A stretch of 64,000 bases of DNA from Nocardioides sp. CER19 (GCF_029846275.1 NZ_JARVWS010000001.1:310001-374000); one strand, 5' to 3'; shown: positions 15,701 through 25,140, numbered from the stretch's first letter. Made by a program: numbers and translations. Notes: generated by a model from the letters alone, not told the origin.

Positions 15701-16932
15701 GCGTCGGGACCACCTGGGCCGGCTCGCACACGTACGCCGCCCGCGCACTGCGTCGCCCGACGTCACTCGACGAGCTGTCCGCGCTGGTCGTCGCGGAGCC
15801 GCGGCTGCGCGCGCTCGGCAGCCGGCACTCCTTCACCGACCTGGCCGACTCACCGGGAGTCCTGGTCGACGTCACCGGCCTGCGGGGCGAGGTCACGATC
15901 GACGCCGCCCGACGGGTGGCCCGCGTCCCGGCCGGCCTGCGCTACGGCGACGTCGCCACCACGCTGCACGAGGCCGGCTGGGCCCTCGGGGCGCTCGCCT
16001 CGCTGCCGCACATCAGTGTCGCCGGGGCCGTCGCCACCGGCACCCACGGGTCGGGCAACACGGTCGGGTCCCTGGCGTCGACCGTCGCCGCGGTCGAGCT
16101 GGTCGACGGCCGGGGCTCCCAGGTCCGGCTGGAGCGCGGCGACGCCGACTTCGCCGGGGCGGTCGTCGCCCTCGGTCTGCTGGGGATCGTCACCACGCTC
16201 GAGCTCGACGTGGAGCCGACGTACGACGTCAGCCAGGTGGTGCTCGAGGGACTCACCTGGGACGCGCTGCTCGCGCGCGTCGACGAGGTCACCGCGGCGG
16301 CGTACTCCGTCTCGGTCTTCACCCGCTGGACGGGCGACCTCGTCGGGCAGGTGTGGCTCAAGGAGCGTGGCACGCCGCGGGAGCTCGCCGGGACGCACCC
16401 GGCGCCCGAGCAGCGGCACATGATCGCGGGCATGTCGGTCGAGAACACGACCGAGCAGCTCGGCGTACCCGGGCCGTGGCACCAGCGGCTGCCGCACTTC
16501 CGGATGGGCTTCACGCCGAGCGCCGGCGAGGAGCTGCAGTCGGAGTACTTCGTGCCGCGCGCCCGGCTCGCCGAGGCTCTCGCCGCGGTCCGGGCGATCG
16601 GTCACCTCGTCGAACCGGAGCTGCTGGTCAGCGAGGTGCGCACTGTCGGCGGCGACGACCTCTGGCTCTCCGGCGCGTACGGCGGCGACGCGGCCGCCCT
16701 CCACTTCACCTGGCAGCGCCACCCGGCGCAGGTCCTCCCGCTGGTCGACCGGCTCGAGGAGGTCCTGCTGCCGCTCGGTGCGCGGCCGCACTGGGGCAAG
16801 GTGTTCCGCGCCCGCGCCGACGTGGTGAGGCCCCGCTACCCGCGGATGGACGACTTCCTGGACCTGGCCGCGCGGTTCGACCCCGAGGGGCGGTTCCGCA
16901 ACGAGTGGACGGCCCGGACCTTGGGACGGTGA
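15697..16932 (+). CDS. xyoA: Alditol (xylitol) oxidase, FAD-dependent
   Basis: The 411-residue protein aligns by eye along its length with Streptomyces alditol oxidase: NWAG-like start (TWAGSHTYAA), LGSRHSF with His44 as the covalent FAD attachment residue, ASLPHISVAGAVATGTHGSG, TEQLGVPGPWHQRLPHF, and RPHWGKVF near the C-terminus. The family oxidises sugar alcohols such as xylitol and sorbitol to aldoses with release of hydrogen peroxide. It overlaps the esterase gene and is probably in the same operon. D-arabinono-lactone oxidase is the nearest alternative family name. Confidence 0.85.
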   Translation: MSVGTTWAGSHTYAARALRRPTSLDELSALVVAEPRLRALGSRHSFTDLADSPGVLVDVTGLRGEVTIDAARRVARVPAGLRYGDVATTLHEAGWALGALASLPHISVAGAVATGTHGSGNTVGSLASTVAAVELVDGRGSQVRLERGDADFAGAVVALGLLGIVTTLELDVEPTYDVSQVVLEGLTWDALLARVDEVTAAAYSVSVFTRWTGDLVGQVWLKERGTPRELAGTHPAPEQRHMIAGMSVENTTEQLGVPGPWHQRLPHFRMGFTPSAGEELQSEYFVPRARLAEALAAVRAIGHLVEPELLVSEVRTVGGDDLWLSGAYGGDAAALHFTWQRHPAQVLPLVDRLEEVLLPLGARPHWGKVFRARADVVRPRYPRMDDFLDLAARFDPEGRFRNEWTARTLGR

Positions 16933-16974
16933 AGGATTTCGGGCCGACGTACGGCTCTTGGTAACCTGACGCGT

Positions 16975-17034
16975 CGCTCTCCGTCCTGGGAGAGCGCAAC
17001 CGCATCAGCCCTCCTGCCACGGAGAGACCGTGGC
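16975..17034 (+). promoter_or_regulatory. Structured leader of the rpsF operon
   Basis: Two stems precede rpsF: CGCTCTCC with GGAGAGCG (16975-16982/16989-16996), and GCCACGG with CCGTGGC (17016-17022/17028-17034). A possible -10 box TAACCT lies at 16962-16967. In many bacteria an rpsF leader binds the S6:S18 complex for feedback control. This could be such a leader, but I could not confirm the consensus. Confidence 0.4.
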
Positions 17035-17063
17035 CGCTGAGTCCAGAGGAGGTGGAGATCGCT

Positions 17064-17351
17064 ATGCGTGCTTATGAAGTGATGGTCATTCTCGACCCGA
17101 GCCTCGACGAGCGCACCGTCGCTCCGTCGCTCGACAAGTACCTCAACGTGGTCCGCAACGACGGTGGAACCGTCGACAACGTGGACGTGTGGGGTCGCCG
17201 TCGCCTGGCGTACGAGATCAAGAAGAACCCCGAGGGCATCTACGCCGTGGTCACGCTGACCGCGGAGCCCGCGACGGTCAAGGAGCTCGACCGCCAGCTG
17301 ACGCTGAACGAGTCCATCCTGCGCACGAAGGTCATCCGCCCCAGCAAGTGA
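17064..17351 (+). CDS. rpsF: 30S ribosomal protein bS6
   Basis: The 95-residue protein begins [19 protein letters not shown] and contains [21 protein letters not shown], both typical of bS6, and has the usual length. The ATG at 17064 follows AGAGGAGG; an in-frame GTG at 17052 lies inside that ribosome binding site and would add four residues, so it is rejected. bS6 pairs with bS18 on the 30S platform. It opens the conserved rpsF-ssb-rpsR-rplI operon. Confidence 0.96.
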   Translation: MRAYEVMVILDPSLDERTVAPSLDKYLNVVRNDGGTVDNVDVWGRRRLAYEIKKNPEGIYAVVTLTAEPATVKELDRQLTLNESILRTKVIRPSK

Positions 17352-17441
17352 GCTGTGGATGATCCCCGTCCAACTGTCGGTCCGATCCGCGAGGATGGGC
17401 CCGACACACGGACACCGATCAGAACGAGCTAGGGAGAACCC

Positions 17442-18011
17442 ATGGCAGGCGACACCGTCATCACCGTGATCGGCAACCTCACCGACGACCCGGAGCTTCG
17501 CTTCACGCCGTCGGGCGCTGCGGTCGCCAACTTCACGGTGGCGTCGACCCCCCGCACCTTCAAGCGCGAGTCGAACAGCTGGGAGGACGGGGAGACCCTG
17601 TTCCTGCGCTGCTCGGTCTGGCGTCAGGCTGCGGAGAACGTTGCCGAGTCGCTCACCCGCGGCACCCGCGTCATCGTCCAGGGGCGGCTCGTGTCGCGCT
17701 CCTACGAGGACCGTGAGGGCCAGAAGCGCACCGTCTTCGAGCTGCAGGTCGACGAGATCGGCCCGTCGCTCACCTGGGCCACCGCCAAGGTGACCCGCGC
17801 CTCCCGCCAGGGTGGCAGCGGTGGCTTCGGCGGCGCTCCGTCCGGCGGTGGCGGCGGTCAGCAGTCCGCTCCGACCAACGACCCGTGGGCGACCCCGGCG
17901 GCTCCGGCCGGCGGCGGTGGCGGCGGGTACGGCGGCGGCGGCCAGCAGTCCGCTCCGGCGAACGACCCGTGGGGTGCTCCCGGGGTCGGCTCCGACGAGC
18001 CCCCGTTCTGA
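17442..18011 (+). CDS. ssb: Single-stranded DNA-binding protein
   Basis: The 189-residue protein has an N-terminal OB fold (residues 1-110: [29 protein letters not shown], then [18 protein letters not shown]), a Gly-rich linker of GGGG and QQSAP repeats typical of actinobacteria, and the acidic C-terminal tip DEPPF that recruits replication and repair partners. AGGGAG precedes the ATG. Location between rpsF and rpsR is the standard arrangement for the housekeeping SSB. Confidence 0.96.
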   Translation: MAGDTVITVIGNLTDDPELRFTPSGAAVANFTVASTPRTFKRESNSWEDGETLFLRCSVWRQAAENVAESLTRGTRVIVQGRLVSRSYEDREGQKRTVFELQVDEIGPSLTWATAKVTRASRQGGSGGFGGAPSGGGGGQQSAPTNDPWATPAAPAGGGGGGYGGGGQQSAPANDPWGAPGVGSDEPPF

Positions 18012-18083
18012 TCGAGAAACACCCCGTAACCGAATCCGAAACCATTCCGGCGCAAGCCGGGCTTCTAGAGAGGAAGCACCACA

Positions 18084-18320
18084 ATGGCCAAGGCAGTGAT
18101 TCGCAAGCCCAAGAAGAAGGTTTGCCAGTTCTGCAAGGAGAAGGCGACCGGCGTCGACTACAAGGACGCCACGCTGCTCCGGAAGTTCATCTCCGACCGC
18201 GGCAAGATCCGCGCGCGTCGGGTGACCGGCAACTGCGTCCAGCACCAGCGCGACGTGGCCACCGCCGTCAAGAACGCCCGTGAGGTCGCCCTGCTGCCCT
18301 ACACCTCGACCGGTCGCTGA
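18084..18320 (+). CDS. rpsR: 30S ribosomal protein bS18, zinc-ribbon (C+) form
   Basis: The 78-residue protein has bS18 motifs [18 protein letters not shown] and ALLPYT. It keeps CQFC near the N-terminus and a C..HQ motif (NCVQHQRD), so it is the zinc-binding C+ form. Actinobacteria often also carry a zinc-free C- paralogue under zinc control elsewhere; none is in this window. AGAGAGG precedes the ATG. Confidence 0.95.
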   Translation: MAKAVIRKPKKKVCQFCKEKATGVDYKDATLLRKFISDRGKIRARRVTGNCVQHQRDVATAVKNAREVALLPYTSTGR

Positions 18321-18335
18321 GAGAGGAGCTGACAC

Positions 18336-18788
18336 ATGGCTACCAAGATCATCCTGACCCAGGAGGTCACCGGCCTCGGCTCCGCCGGCGACATCGTCGA
18401 GGTCAAGGACGGCTACGCCCGTAACTACCTCGTCCCGCGTGGCGACGCGATCCGTTGGACGCGTGGCGCCGAGAAGCAGGTCGAGGCGATCAAGTCGGCC
18501 CGTGCGGCCCGCGCCCTGCGCGACGCCGACCACGCCGGCGAGGTCAAGACCAAGCTCGAGTCCGCTCCGGTCCAGCTCAAGGTCCGGGCCGGCAAGGAGG
18601 GTCGTCTGTTCGGCTCCGTCACCGCTGGTGACGTCGCCGAGGCCCTCTCCGCCGCCGCTGGCGAGTCGGTCGACAAGCGCACCGTGGTGATCGGCAACCC
18701 GATCAAGTCCCTCGGCGCGCACCAGGTCTCGGTCCGGCTGCACGACGAGGTGTCCGCTTCGGTGGCCCTCAACGTCGTTCCTGCCTGA
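18336..18788 (+). CDS. rplI: 50S ribosomal protein bL9
   Basis: The 150-residue protein has the bL9 N-terminal domain ([32 protein letters not shown] broken here after the glycine-rich turn), a long connecting helix, and the C-terminal domain with [16 protein letters not shown] and [22 protein letters not shown] precedes the ATG. A strong hairpin terminator follows. Confidence 0.95.
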   Translation: MATKIILTQEVTGLGSAGDIVEVKDGYARNYLVPRGDAIRWTRGAEKQVEAIKSARAARALRDADHAGEVKTKLESAPVQLKVRAGKEGRLFGSVTAGDVAEALSAAAGESVDKRTVVIGNPIKSLGAHQVSVRLHDEVSASVALNVVPA

Positions 18789-18804
18789 CGTTCGAGTCAC
18801 TCGG

Positions 18805-18834
18805 ACGGGGTCGGCCCTTCGGGGCCGGCCCCGT
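18805..18834 (+). terminator. Terminator hairpin after rplI
   Basis: ACGGGGTCGGCCC, loop TTCG, GGGCCGGCCCCGT forms a 13-bp stem with one G-U pair and a stable UUCG-type tetraloop. It begins 16 bp past the rplI stop and is followed by TCGGCATTTCTC. Confidence 0.8.
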
Positions 18835-18870
18835 TCGGCATTTCTCGGCCCGTTCCTCCGGCGGGCGGGG

Positions 18871-18918
18871 GGTGAGTGGTGAACCGTCTCCGTGGGGGGA
18901 TTCGGTTGATGGCGTACC
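18871..18918. repeat. Solo copy of the palindrome from the five-unit array
   Basis: GGTGAGTGGTGAACCGT, a diverged 14-base centre, and TCGGTTGATGGCGTACC match both arms of the units at 718-1055 with a few changes. It sits between the rplI terminator and the converging DinB-like gene, again in a gap between converging genes. Confidence 0.8.
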
Positions 18919-18948
18919 GCCGCAGGACGCCCAGCGACGAGCCGGCGA

Positions 18949-19527
18949 TCAGTACCGCTCGGCGATCGCGGTCAGCCGGGCGACGTACGCCGGCCAGTCG
19001 ATGTCGCCGGGGACGTTGCTGTTGCGGACGTTCATCCCCGCGGCGCCGTCGATCTCCTCGCGCAGGATGTCGGCATGGCCGGCATGCCGGGCGACGTCCT
19101 CGATGACGTGGAGGATGATCCGGTGCAGGGTGACCTCGCCGCGATCCGGCGGCCACCACGGGACCCGGCCGCGTGAGTCGAGCGGCAGCTCCTCGACGGT
19201 GGCGTCGACGTAGTCGCCGACGCGCCGGTAGAGGTCGATGAGGCCGGCCGCGGTCTCGGACTCGGTGGCGTACCAGTCGACCTGCGGGTCGGACTCGTAG
19301 GCCGAGAACGGGACCAGCTCATCGGCCATCGGGACCCGTCGACCGAACGTCGGGCCGAAGTAGCCCGCCTCGATGTTGAGGCAGTGCTTGACGATGCCGA
19401 TGAGGCTGGTGCCGGTCGGCGTGCGCGGGAGGCGCAGGTCGCGCTCGGAGAGGCCCTCCGTCTTCCAGAGGACCGCCTCGCGGGCGGCGCGCAGATAGAG
19501 CAGAAGGGCTTCCTTGTCGGACGTCAT
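18949..19527 (-). CDS. DinB-superfamily (DUF664-like) protein
   Basis: The 192-residue protein has the four-helix bundle pattern of the DinB/YfiT superfamily, with the three metal-binding His positions in IVKHCLNIEAGYF and RIILHVIEDVARHAGHADILRE. Actinobacterial members include thiol (mycothiol) S-transferases, but specific activity is not predictable. The gene converges with rplI and is followed upstream by a MATE transporter gene in the same orientation, with a 9-bp gap. Confidence 0.85.
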   Translation of the reverse strand: MTSDKEALLLYLRAAREAVLWKTEGLSERDLRLPRTPTGTSLIGIVKHCLNIEAGYFGPTFGRRVPMADELVPFSAYESDPQVDWYATESETAAGLIDLYRRVGDYVDATVEELPLDSRGRVPWWPPDRGEVTLHRIILHVIEDVARHAGHADILREEIDGAAGMNVRNSNVPGDIDWPAYVARLTAIAERY

Positions 19528-19536
19528 GTGCCGACG

Positions 19537-20862
19537 CTAGGCCGGAGCACCGACCACGAGCCAGGAGTTTCCCCGAGCGCGATGCACCACCACGACCAGC
19601 CGCGCGCCCATGAAGAGCGCCGAGAACACGAGCCACACCGCGACCAGGCTCGGGTGGAGAAGCAGCACGACGGGTGCGTAGACGGCCAGCGTGACCAGCC
19701 CGCCGTAGGCCAGGTAGCGGCCGTCGCCTGCCCCGATGAGCACGCCGTCGAGCACGAAGACGATCCCGCAGATCGGCTGCCCCACGGCGACGACGACCAG
19801 CACCGGCACCAGCAGGTGCCGCACGTCCGGGTCGCCGGTGAACAGCGCCCCGATGAACGGGCTGGCGGCGATGAGCAGCACGCCGGTCACCACGCCGGAC
19901 ACCACGCCCCACCAGACCATCCGCGCGGTGATCGAGCGGGTGCCGTCGACGTCGCCCGCGCCGAGCGAGCGCCCGGTGAGGGCCTGCGCGGCGATGGCGA
20001 TCGCGTCGAGCACGAACGCCAGGAACGTCCAGATCGTGAAGGCGATCTGGTGGGCGGCGAGCTGGGCGTCCTGGTCGGAGCGTGAGATCAGCGTGACGGC
20101 GTACGTCGTCACCAGGAGCGCGGCCCGCAACGTCAGGGTGCGGACCACCAGCGCGACGCCCGCCCGCGCAGCCTGGCGGATCCCGGCGAGGTCGGGTCGC
20201 AGCGGTGCCCGGTGCCGCCGGGCGCCGCGGACCACGACGCCCGCGAGCGTCGCGGCGGAGAGCGCCTGGGCGATCACCGAGCCGGTCGCCGAGCCGGCGA
20301 TGCCCCAGCCGTCGAACGAGCCGACGCCGTAGACGAGCAGCAGGTTGAGCACGACATTGATCGCGTTGCCGCCGACGGCGACCACGAGCGGCGTACGCGT
20401 GTCCTGCAGGCCGCGCAGCACGCCGGTCGCGGCGAGCATCACCAGGAGCGGCGTGACGCCGAGGACGGCGATCCGCAGGTATGTCGTCCCCTGGTCCACC
20501 ACCACGCCGTGGGCCCCCACCGCGCGGACCAACGTCGGAGCAGCGAGCAGGCACGGGATCGTGACGAGGACGCCGATGATGACCGCCAGCCACAGCCCGT
20601 CGACGCCCTGCGCGACCGCGCCGCGCAGGTCGCCGGCCCCGAGCCGGCGGGCGACGCTGGCGGTCGTTCCGTAGGCCAAGAAGACGCAGATGCCGACGAT
20701 CGTCTGGAGGACCGCGCCGGCGACCCCCAGCCCGGCGAGCTGGGCCGTCCCGAGGTGACCGACGATCGCCGAGTCGACGAGCAGGAACAGTGGTTCGGCG
20801 ACGAGGGCGAGGAAGGCGGGGACCGCCAACCGCACGATCTCGCGGTCGTGGGTGCGGTCCAT
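19537..20862 (-). CDS. MATE-family efflux transporter (DinF-like)
   Basis: The 441-residue protein has about 12 membrane helices and the MATE pattern LAVPAFLALVAEPLFLLVDSAIVGHLGTAQLAGLG broken into helix 1 and the conserved D..ivG.lG loop, then GVLRGLQDTRTPLVVAVGGNAINVVLNLLLVYG. This fits the DinF subfamily, exporting organic cations or peptides against a cation gradient. A DinF-type MATE next to dnaB on the opposite strand is common in actinobacteria. The start is ATG. Confidence 0.9.
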   Translation of the reverse strand: MDRTHDREIVRLAVPAFLALVAEPLFLLVDSAIVGHLGTAQLAGLGVAGAVLQTIVGICVFLAYGTTASVARRLGAGDLRGAVAQGVDGLWLAVIIGVLVTIPCLLAAPTLVRAVGAHGVVVDQGTTYLRIAVLGVTPLLVMLAATGVLRGLQDTRTPLVVAVGGNAINVVLNLLLVYGVGSFDGWGIAGSATGSVIAQALSAATLAGVVVRGARRHRAPLRPDLAGIRQAARAGVALVVRTLTLRAALLVTTYAVTLISRSDQDAQLAAHQIAFTIWTFLAFVLDAIAIAAQALTGRSLGAGDVDGTRSITARMVWWGVVSGVVTGVLLIAASPFIGALFTGDPDVRHLLVPVLVVVAVGQPICGIVFVLDGVLIGAGDGRYLAYGGLVTLAVYAPVVLLLHPSLVAVWLVFSALFMGARLVVVVHRARGNSWLVVGAPA

Positions 20863-20892
20863 TCAGAGCAGGATAGGGGGCCCGATCGGACC

Positions 20893-21162
20893 GGTGGATA
20901 ACCGGGGGATAACTGGGGTCCCAGGACGGTCCTCGCCACTTTGTCGACAAACGGGCACGAAACCGGCACATGGCCGGAAAGTGAACTGGATCACGTCGAA
21001 AGTATTTCTGCTCCACATCCGGAGGAAAGCGTTTCCGCAGGTCAGCCCGCGATTTGAGAGGGATGTGGGAGCGTGGTCCACAGCCGTCTCCCCAGCCCGT
21101 GCACATCTCACCGCGTGTCGTCCACGGGCTTCACCGGGTTATTCACACCCCCCTGTGGACAA
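20893..21162. promoter_or_regulatory. Cluster of DnaA-box-like sites upstream of dnaB
   Basis: The 466-bp gap 20863-21328 holds no gene. It contains sites resembling the actinobacterial box TTGTCCACA or the general TTATCCACA: GGTGGATAA at 20893 (minus strand, 8/9), TTGTCGACA at 20941 (8/9, palindromic), TGGTCCACA at 21074 (8/9), TTATTCACA at 21139 (8/9) and TGTGGACAA at 21154 (minus strand, 9/9). It is also richer in AT than its surroundings. It may place dnaB under DnaA control; a true origin would be expected next to dnaA, which is not here. Confidence 0.5.
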
Positions 21163-21328
21163 ACCGATTTCCCAGCGGTCCCCACGAGACCTACGGTGAC
21201 ACGTCGCCACACCCGGGCGGGACCTCGCACAGGGGTGTCGGGGCGCGCTTGCGACGGCTGTCGGTGGGTCGCGGCTAGCGTGCTGGGCAGTGGGTCGAGT
21301 CGTCGCGAGGAACGCGGAGGAGCAAGCA

Positions 21329-22750
21329 GTGAGCGTGGCGCAGTCCGACTCCCGGGACGCTCCGGAGCCCCCCTACGACGACTGGGGCGACGGCCCGGTC
21401 GCCTACGAGCCCGGTGAGCGCCGGAGCTCCTCGCCGGTCGACCGGACCCCGCCGCAGGACATGGCCGCCGAGCAGTCGGTGCTCGGGGCGATGCTGATCT
21501 CCAAGGACGCCATCGCCGACGTGACCGAGGCGATCCGCGGGGTCGACTTCTACCGCCCGGCCCACGAGACGATCTTCGACGTCGTCATCGACCTCTACGG
21601 CCGCAACGAGCCCGTCGACATGGTCACCGTGGCCGCCGAGCTGCAGCGCCGGGGCGAGCTGCAGAAGATCGGTGGCGCGCCTTACCTCCACACGCTGGCC
21701 GCCAACGTGCCGATCGCCTCCAACGCGGCGTTCTACGCCGAGATCGTCAAGGAGAAGGCGACCCTGCGCCGCCTGGTCGAGGCCGGCACGAAGATCGTGC
21801 AGATCGGCTACGCCGGCGAGGGCGACGTCGACGACATCGTCGACGAGGCCCAGGCCGAGGTCTTCAAGCTCACCGACAAGCGCTCCACGGAGGACTACGC
21901 CCCGCTGAGCGACATCATGGGCGGCGTCCTCGACGAGATCGAGGCCATCTCCAACCGTGAGGCCGGCATCTACGGCGTACCGACCGGCTTCGCCGACCTC
22001 GACGAGCTCACCAATGGCTTCCACGGCGGCCAGATGATCATCGTCGCGGCGCGTCCCGCGATGGGTAAGTCGACGCTCGCCCTCGACTTCTGCCGCGCGG
22101 CGTCGATCCACAACAACATGACCAGCGTCTTCTTCAGCCTGGAGATGGGTCGCGCGGAGATCACCATGCGTCTGCTCAGCGCCGAGGCGAAGGTCCCGCT
22201 CAACCACATCCGCAACGGCAACATGACCGACGACGACTGGAACAAGCTCGCCCGCAAGATGGGCGAGGTCTCCTCGGCGCCGATGTTCATCGACGACTCG
22301 CCCAACATGACGATGATGGAGATCCGCTCGAAGGCGCGCCGGCTCAAGCAGAAGCACGACCTCAAGCTGATCGTGCTCGACTACCTCCAGCTGATGAGCT
22401 CGGGCAAGAAGGTCGAGTCGCGCCAGCTCGAGGTCTCGGAGTTCTCCCGCCAGATCAAGCTCCTCGCCAAGGAGCTGGAGGTCCCGATCGTCACGCTCTC
22501 GCAGCTCAACCGTGGCTCCGAGCAGCGCGCCGACAAGCGGCCGATGGTCTCCGACCTGCGTGAGTCCGGCTCGCTCGAGCAGGACGCCGACATGGTCATC
22601 CTGCTGCACCGTGACGACGTCTACGAGAAGGAGTCGACCCGCCCCGGCGAGGCCGACGTCATCGTGGCCAAGCACCGCAACGGGCCGACCCGCGACATCG
22701 TCGTGGCGTTCCAGGGTCACTACAGCCGGTTCGTCGACATGGCGCACTGA
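21329..22750 (+). CDS. dnaB: Replicative DNA helicase DnaB
   Basis: The 473-residue protein has the N-terminal DnaG-interacting domain (PPQDMAAEQSVLGAMLISKDAI) and a RecA-type helicase core with Walker A ARPAMGKSTLAL, SVFFSLEMGR, Walker B LIVLDYLQLM and VTLSQLNRGSEQRADKRP. There is no intein. The GTG at 21329 is chosen because GGAGGAG lies six bases upstream; an in-frame GTG at 21290 would add 13 residues without a ribosome binding site. The long upstream region holds DnaA-box-like sites. Confidence 0.96.
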   Translation: MSVAQSDSRDAPEPPYDDWGDGPVAYEPGERRSSSPVDRTPPQDMAAEQSVLGAMLISKDAIADVTEAIRGVDFYRPAHETIFDVVIDLYGRNEPVDMVTVAAELQRRGELQKIGGAPYLHTLAANVPIASNAAFYAEIVKEKATLRRLVEAGTKIVQIGYAGEGDVDDIVDEAQAEVFKLTDKRSTEDYAPLSDIMGGVLDEIEAISNREAGIYGVPTGFADLDELTNGFHGGQMIIVAARPAMGKSTLALDFCRAASIHNNMTSVFFSLEMGRAEITMRLLSAEAKVPLNHIRNGNMTDDDWNKLARKMGEVSSAPMFIDDSPNMTMMEIRSKARRLKQKHDLKLIVLDYLQLMSSGKKVESRQLEVSEFSRQIKLLAKELEVPIVTLSQLNRGSEQRADKRPMVSDLRESGSLEQDADMVILLHRDDVYEKESTRPGEADVIVAKHRNGPTRDIVVAFQGHYSRFVDMAH

Positions 22751-22888
22751 GGACACTCGTCCGTCGGTTGTCGCGGTGCTCGGTGCCGACGCGAGGACCT
22801 CCGGACCGAGGCAGCGGTCGGGTTGCCGATGCCTTGGTGCGGAGGTCTCCACGTGGTCGGTAGGGCCAGCGCGCCTGTCCGCGGTCCG

Positions 22889-23248
22889 CTAATCGCCGAG
22901 CGTCTCCTGCTTCAGCCGGTAGGCGCGGACTGCGAAGACCGCTCCGGCGAGGGATACGACGACGGCGATGGCTGGGTGCATGTCCTTGGACAGGCTGGGG
23001 GCTCGGTCGGGGCCGACGGCCCACATGAGGAGCGGCACCGTGTAGAGCGTGGCGAGTCCGGCGGCCCAGGGCCGAAGCTTGCGCAGGCCGGGGTCGCGCC
23101 AGGTCGTCACGGTCGCGATGGCGACCGGGACGATCGCCATCATGGCGAACTCTCCGGCGATGAGCGTGGGCACGGCGGCGCCGGCGAGGACGGTGCGGCG
23201 GAACGGGTGCCGGACGCGGCGCTTGGTGGGGCTGGTCGTGATCTCCAT
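22889..23248 (-). CDS. Small membrane protein at the end of the TetR/MFS operon
   Basis: The 119-residue protein has three predicted membrane helices (about residues 20-48, 62-78 and 90-108) and a basic N-terminus. No family is recognised. It follows the drug-transporter gene by 117 bp in the same orientation, so it may be the last member of that operon. GGAGAAGACC precedes the ATG, which supports translation. Confidence 0.7.
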   Translation of the reverse strand: MEITTSPTKRRVRHPFRRTVLAGAAVPTLIAGEFAMMAIVPVAIATVTTWRDPGLRKLRPWAAGLATLYTVPLLMWAVGPDRAPSLSKDMHPAIAVVVSLAGAVFAVRAYRLKQETLGD

Positions 23249-23365
23249 GGTCTTCTCCTTGGTCTGGGTGAGGTAGGCGGCCAGGTCCTCGGCGCCAGCG
23301 CAGTGGTGCGCTGGCGCCGAGGCGGGCAGATGGGTGGGTGGGTCGGGGCCGGGTAGGTGCTGGGG

Positions 23366-24837
23366 TTAGTGGGTGGGTGCGACGGCCTCCACGCGGTCGC
23401 TGCGGCGTACGGCGGTGAGGGTGACCGCTGCGGCGAGGAGCGCGATCCCGGCGGTGCCGAGGAAGGCGGTGGTGTAGCCGTCGGTCATGGCGGTGAGGAC
23501 GCCGTGCCCGGTCGCCAGCGAGGAGCCGGTGCGGTTGTTGGCGAGGGCAGCCAGGGCGGCCAGGCCGATCGCGCCGCCGATCTGCTGGCTGGTGTTGACC
23601 AGGCCGCCGGCGACGCCGTTGTCGGTGGCGGGGACGCCGGCGACGGCGAGCGAGGTGACCGGCACGAAAGCCGCCCCAGTCCGATGCCGACGAGCAGGGA
23701 GGGGCCGAGGATGTCGATCAGGAAGGTGCCGTCGGGACCGGCCAGGGAGAACCAGCCCAGGCCGGCGGCGAACACGACCAGGGCACCGGCCAGCACCGTG
23801 CGGGTTCCGAACCGCTCCATCAGCGGTGCGGCGAGGCCGGCGGCGGCGATGAGGGCGAGGGCGAGCGGGAGCTGGGAGAGACCGGCGGTGACGGCGCCGT
23901 AGCCGAGGACGAGCTGCTCGTAGAGGGAGAGGAAGTAGAACAGGCCGAGCATGGCGGCACCGACCAGCATCATGACGGTGTTGCCGGCGCTGACGGTGCG
24001 CAGGGCGAAGAGGCGCATCGGGACGAGGGCGTGGGTGCTGCGACGCTCGATGGCGAGGAAGGCGGTGAGGAGGACGGCGCTGGCGGCGAACAGGCCGATG
24101 ACCGAGGCCGAGGTCCAACCCCAGGAGTCACCCTGGGAGAGCGCCGTCACGAGGGTGGCGAGGCCGCCGGTCACGGTGATGGCGCCGGGCAGGTCGAAGC
24201 GGGCCAGGGTGAGGCGGCCCGCAGGGCGGGCGACCTCGTCGACGTAGCGGCGGATCAGCGCGAGGACCGTGATGCCGACCGGGATGTTGATGAGGAACAC
24301 CGAGCGCCAGCCGAAGCCACCGGTGAGCAGGCCGCCGAGGAGTACGCCGGCGGCGCCACCTCCTGCGGCCACGGCTCCCCAGATCGCGAGTGCCTTGGTC
24401 CGCTCGGCGCCCTCGGCGAACAGGCTGGTGACCAAGGAGAGCGCGGCCGGGGCGAGCAGGGCCGCGCCGACGCCCTGCACGGCGCGGGTGCCGATCAGGA
24501 GGGCGCCGGTGGGGGCGAGTCCAGCGGCCAGGGAGGCGACGGTGAACAGGCCGACGCCGCTGATGAAGAGCCGGCGGCAGCCGAGCAGGTCCGCCAGCCG
24601 CCCGCCGAGCGGCAGGAGGCCGCCGAAGGCGATGACGTAGGCGGTGATGACCCAGGCCAGGCCGCTGGCGGTGAGGGAGAGGTCGCGGCCCATGTCGGGC
24701 AGGGCGATGTTCACGATGGAGGCGTCGAGCACGACCATGAACTGGGCGGCGGCGAGCAGGCCGAGGCCGGTCCAGGCGCGCCGGTCGGCACGGGCGGGGG
24801 CGGCGATCGCTCCCGGGGCGTTGGCGGTGAGGGACAT
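23366..24837 (-). pseudogene. DHA2-type MFS drug transporter, interrupted by a frameshift
   Basis: The N-terminal part (residues 1-385) is a normal DHA2 14-helix transporter: QFMVVLDASIVNIALPDMG, GGRLADLLGCRR, and DHA motif C-like segments. After LLVGIGLG the frame runs into Arg/Ser/Pro-rich nonsense. The true continuation, AFVPVTSLAVAGVPATDNGVAGGLVNTSQQIGG with its block of helices, is intact in the next frame to a stop at 23366. The break maps to the CCCC run at 23674-23677 (+ strand), where one extra base restores LGAAFVP. Either a one-base assembly error or a recent inactivation is likely; nothing else is decayed. Confidence 0.85.
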
Positions 24838-24924
24838 GTCAGGTTCCTTTGCAGTGTCAGCAGGTCAGTGAGTTCGCGAGTCAGCGGTCGTGAGGGCAGG
24901 GAGGGCAGTCGGTGGGCCGGGTGC

Positions 24925-25014
24925 TCAGTCCCAAAGGGAGGCCATGAGGAAGATGAGGATCGAGAGCGACCAGACGCTGATGCGCCACAAGGTGAGCTCG
25001 GTCGTGGCGGACAT
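24925..25014 (-). CDS. 29-aa single-span membrane peptide
   Basis: A short frame, with an ATG preceded by AGGAG at good spacing, encoding a peptide with one hydrophobic helix (WRISVWSLSILIFLMASLW). It lies between the 26-aa gene and the MFS gene, all in the same orientation. Tiny single-span proteins next to transporters can act as small subunits or regulators. The strong ribosome binding site and operon position are the main support; there is no homology evidence. Confidence 0.6.
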   Translation of the reverse strand: MSATTELTLWRISVWSLSILIFLMASLWD

Positions 25015-25030
25015 GGGATTCTCCTGATGT

Positions 25031-25050
25031 ATGTAAACGGTCACTTACTT
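25031..25050. promoter_or_regulatory. Second TetR-operator-like site
   Basis: ATGTAAACGGTCACTTACTT shares its right half (ACNGTCACTTNCTT) and ATGTAA with the site at 25823-25846, from which it differs by a 4-bp deletion. It lies just upstream of the 29-aa gene, so the transporter part of the operon may have its own TetR-controlled promoter. Confidence 0.55.
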
Positions 25051-25140
25051 GACGGGGTCGAAGAGAGGGCCACCATGCGGGTGGCCCGAGTTGTGGCCCG
25101 ACGGTCGAGGGTGGGCGGCTTCGGTGCTGGGGGGTGCTCG

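Noticed and set aside
20863..21328. The dnaB upstream region as the chromosomal origin
   Set aside because: dnaA, dnaN and rpmH are not present, boxes are few and not in the dense array usual for actinobacterial oriC. Kept only as a DnaA-box-like cluster.
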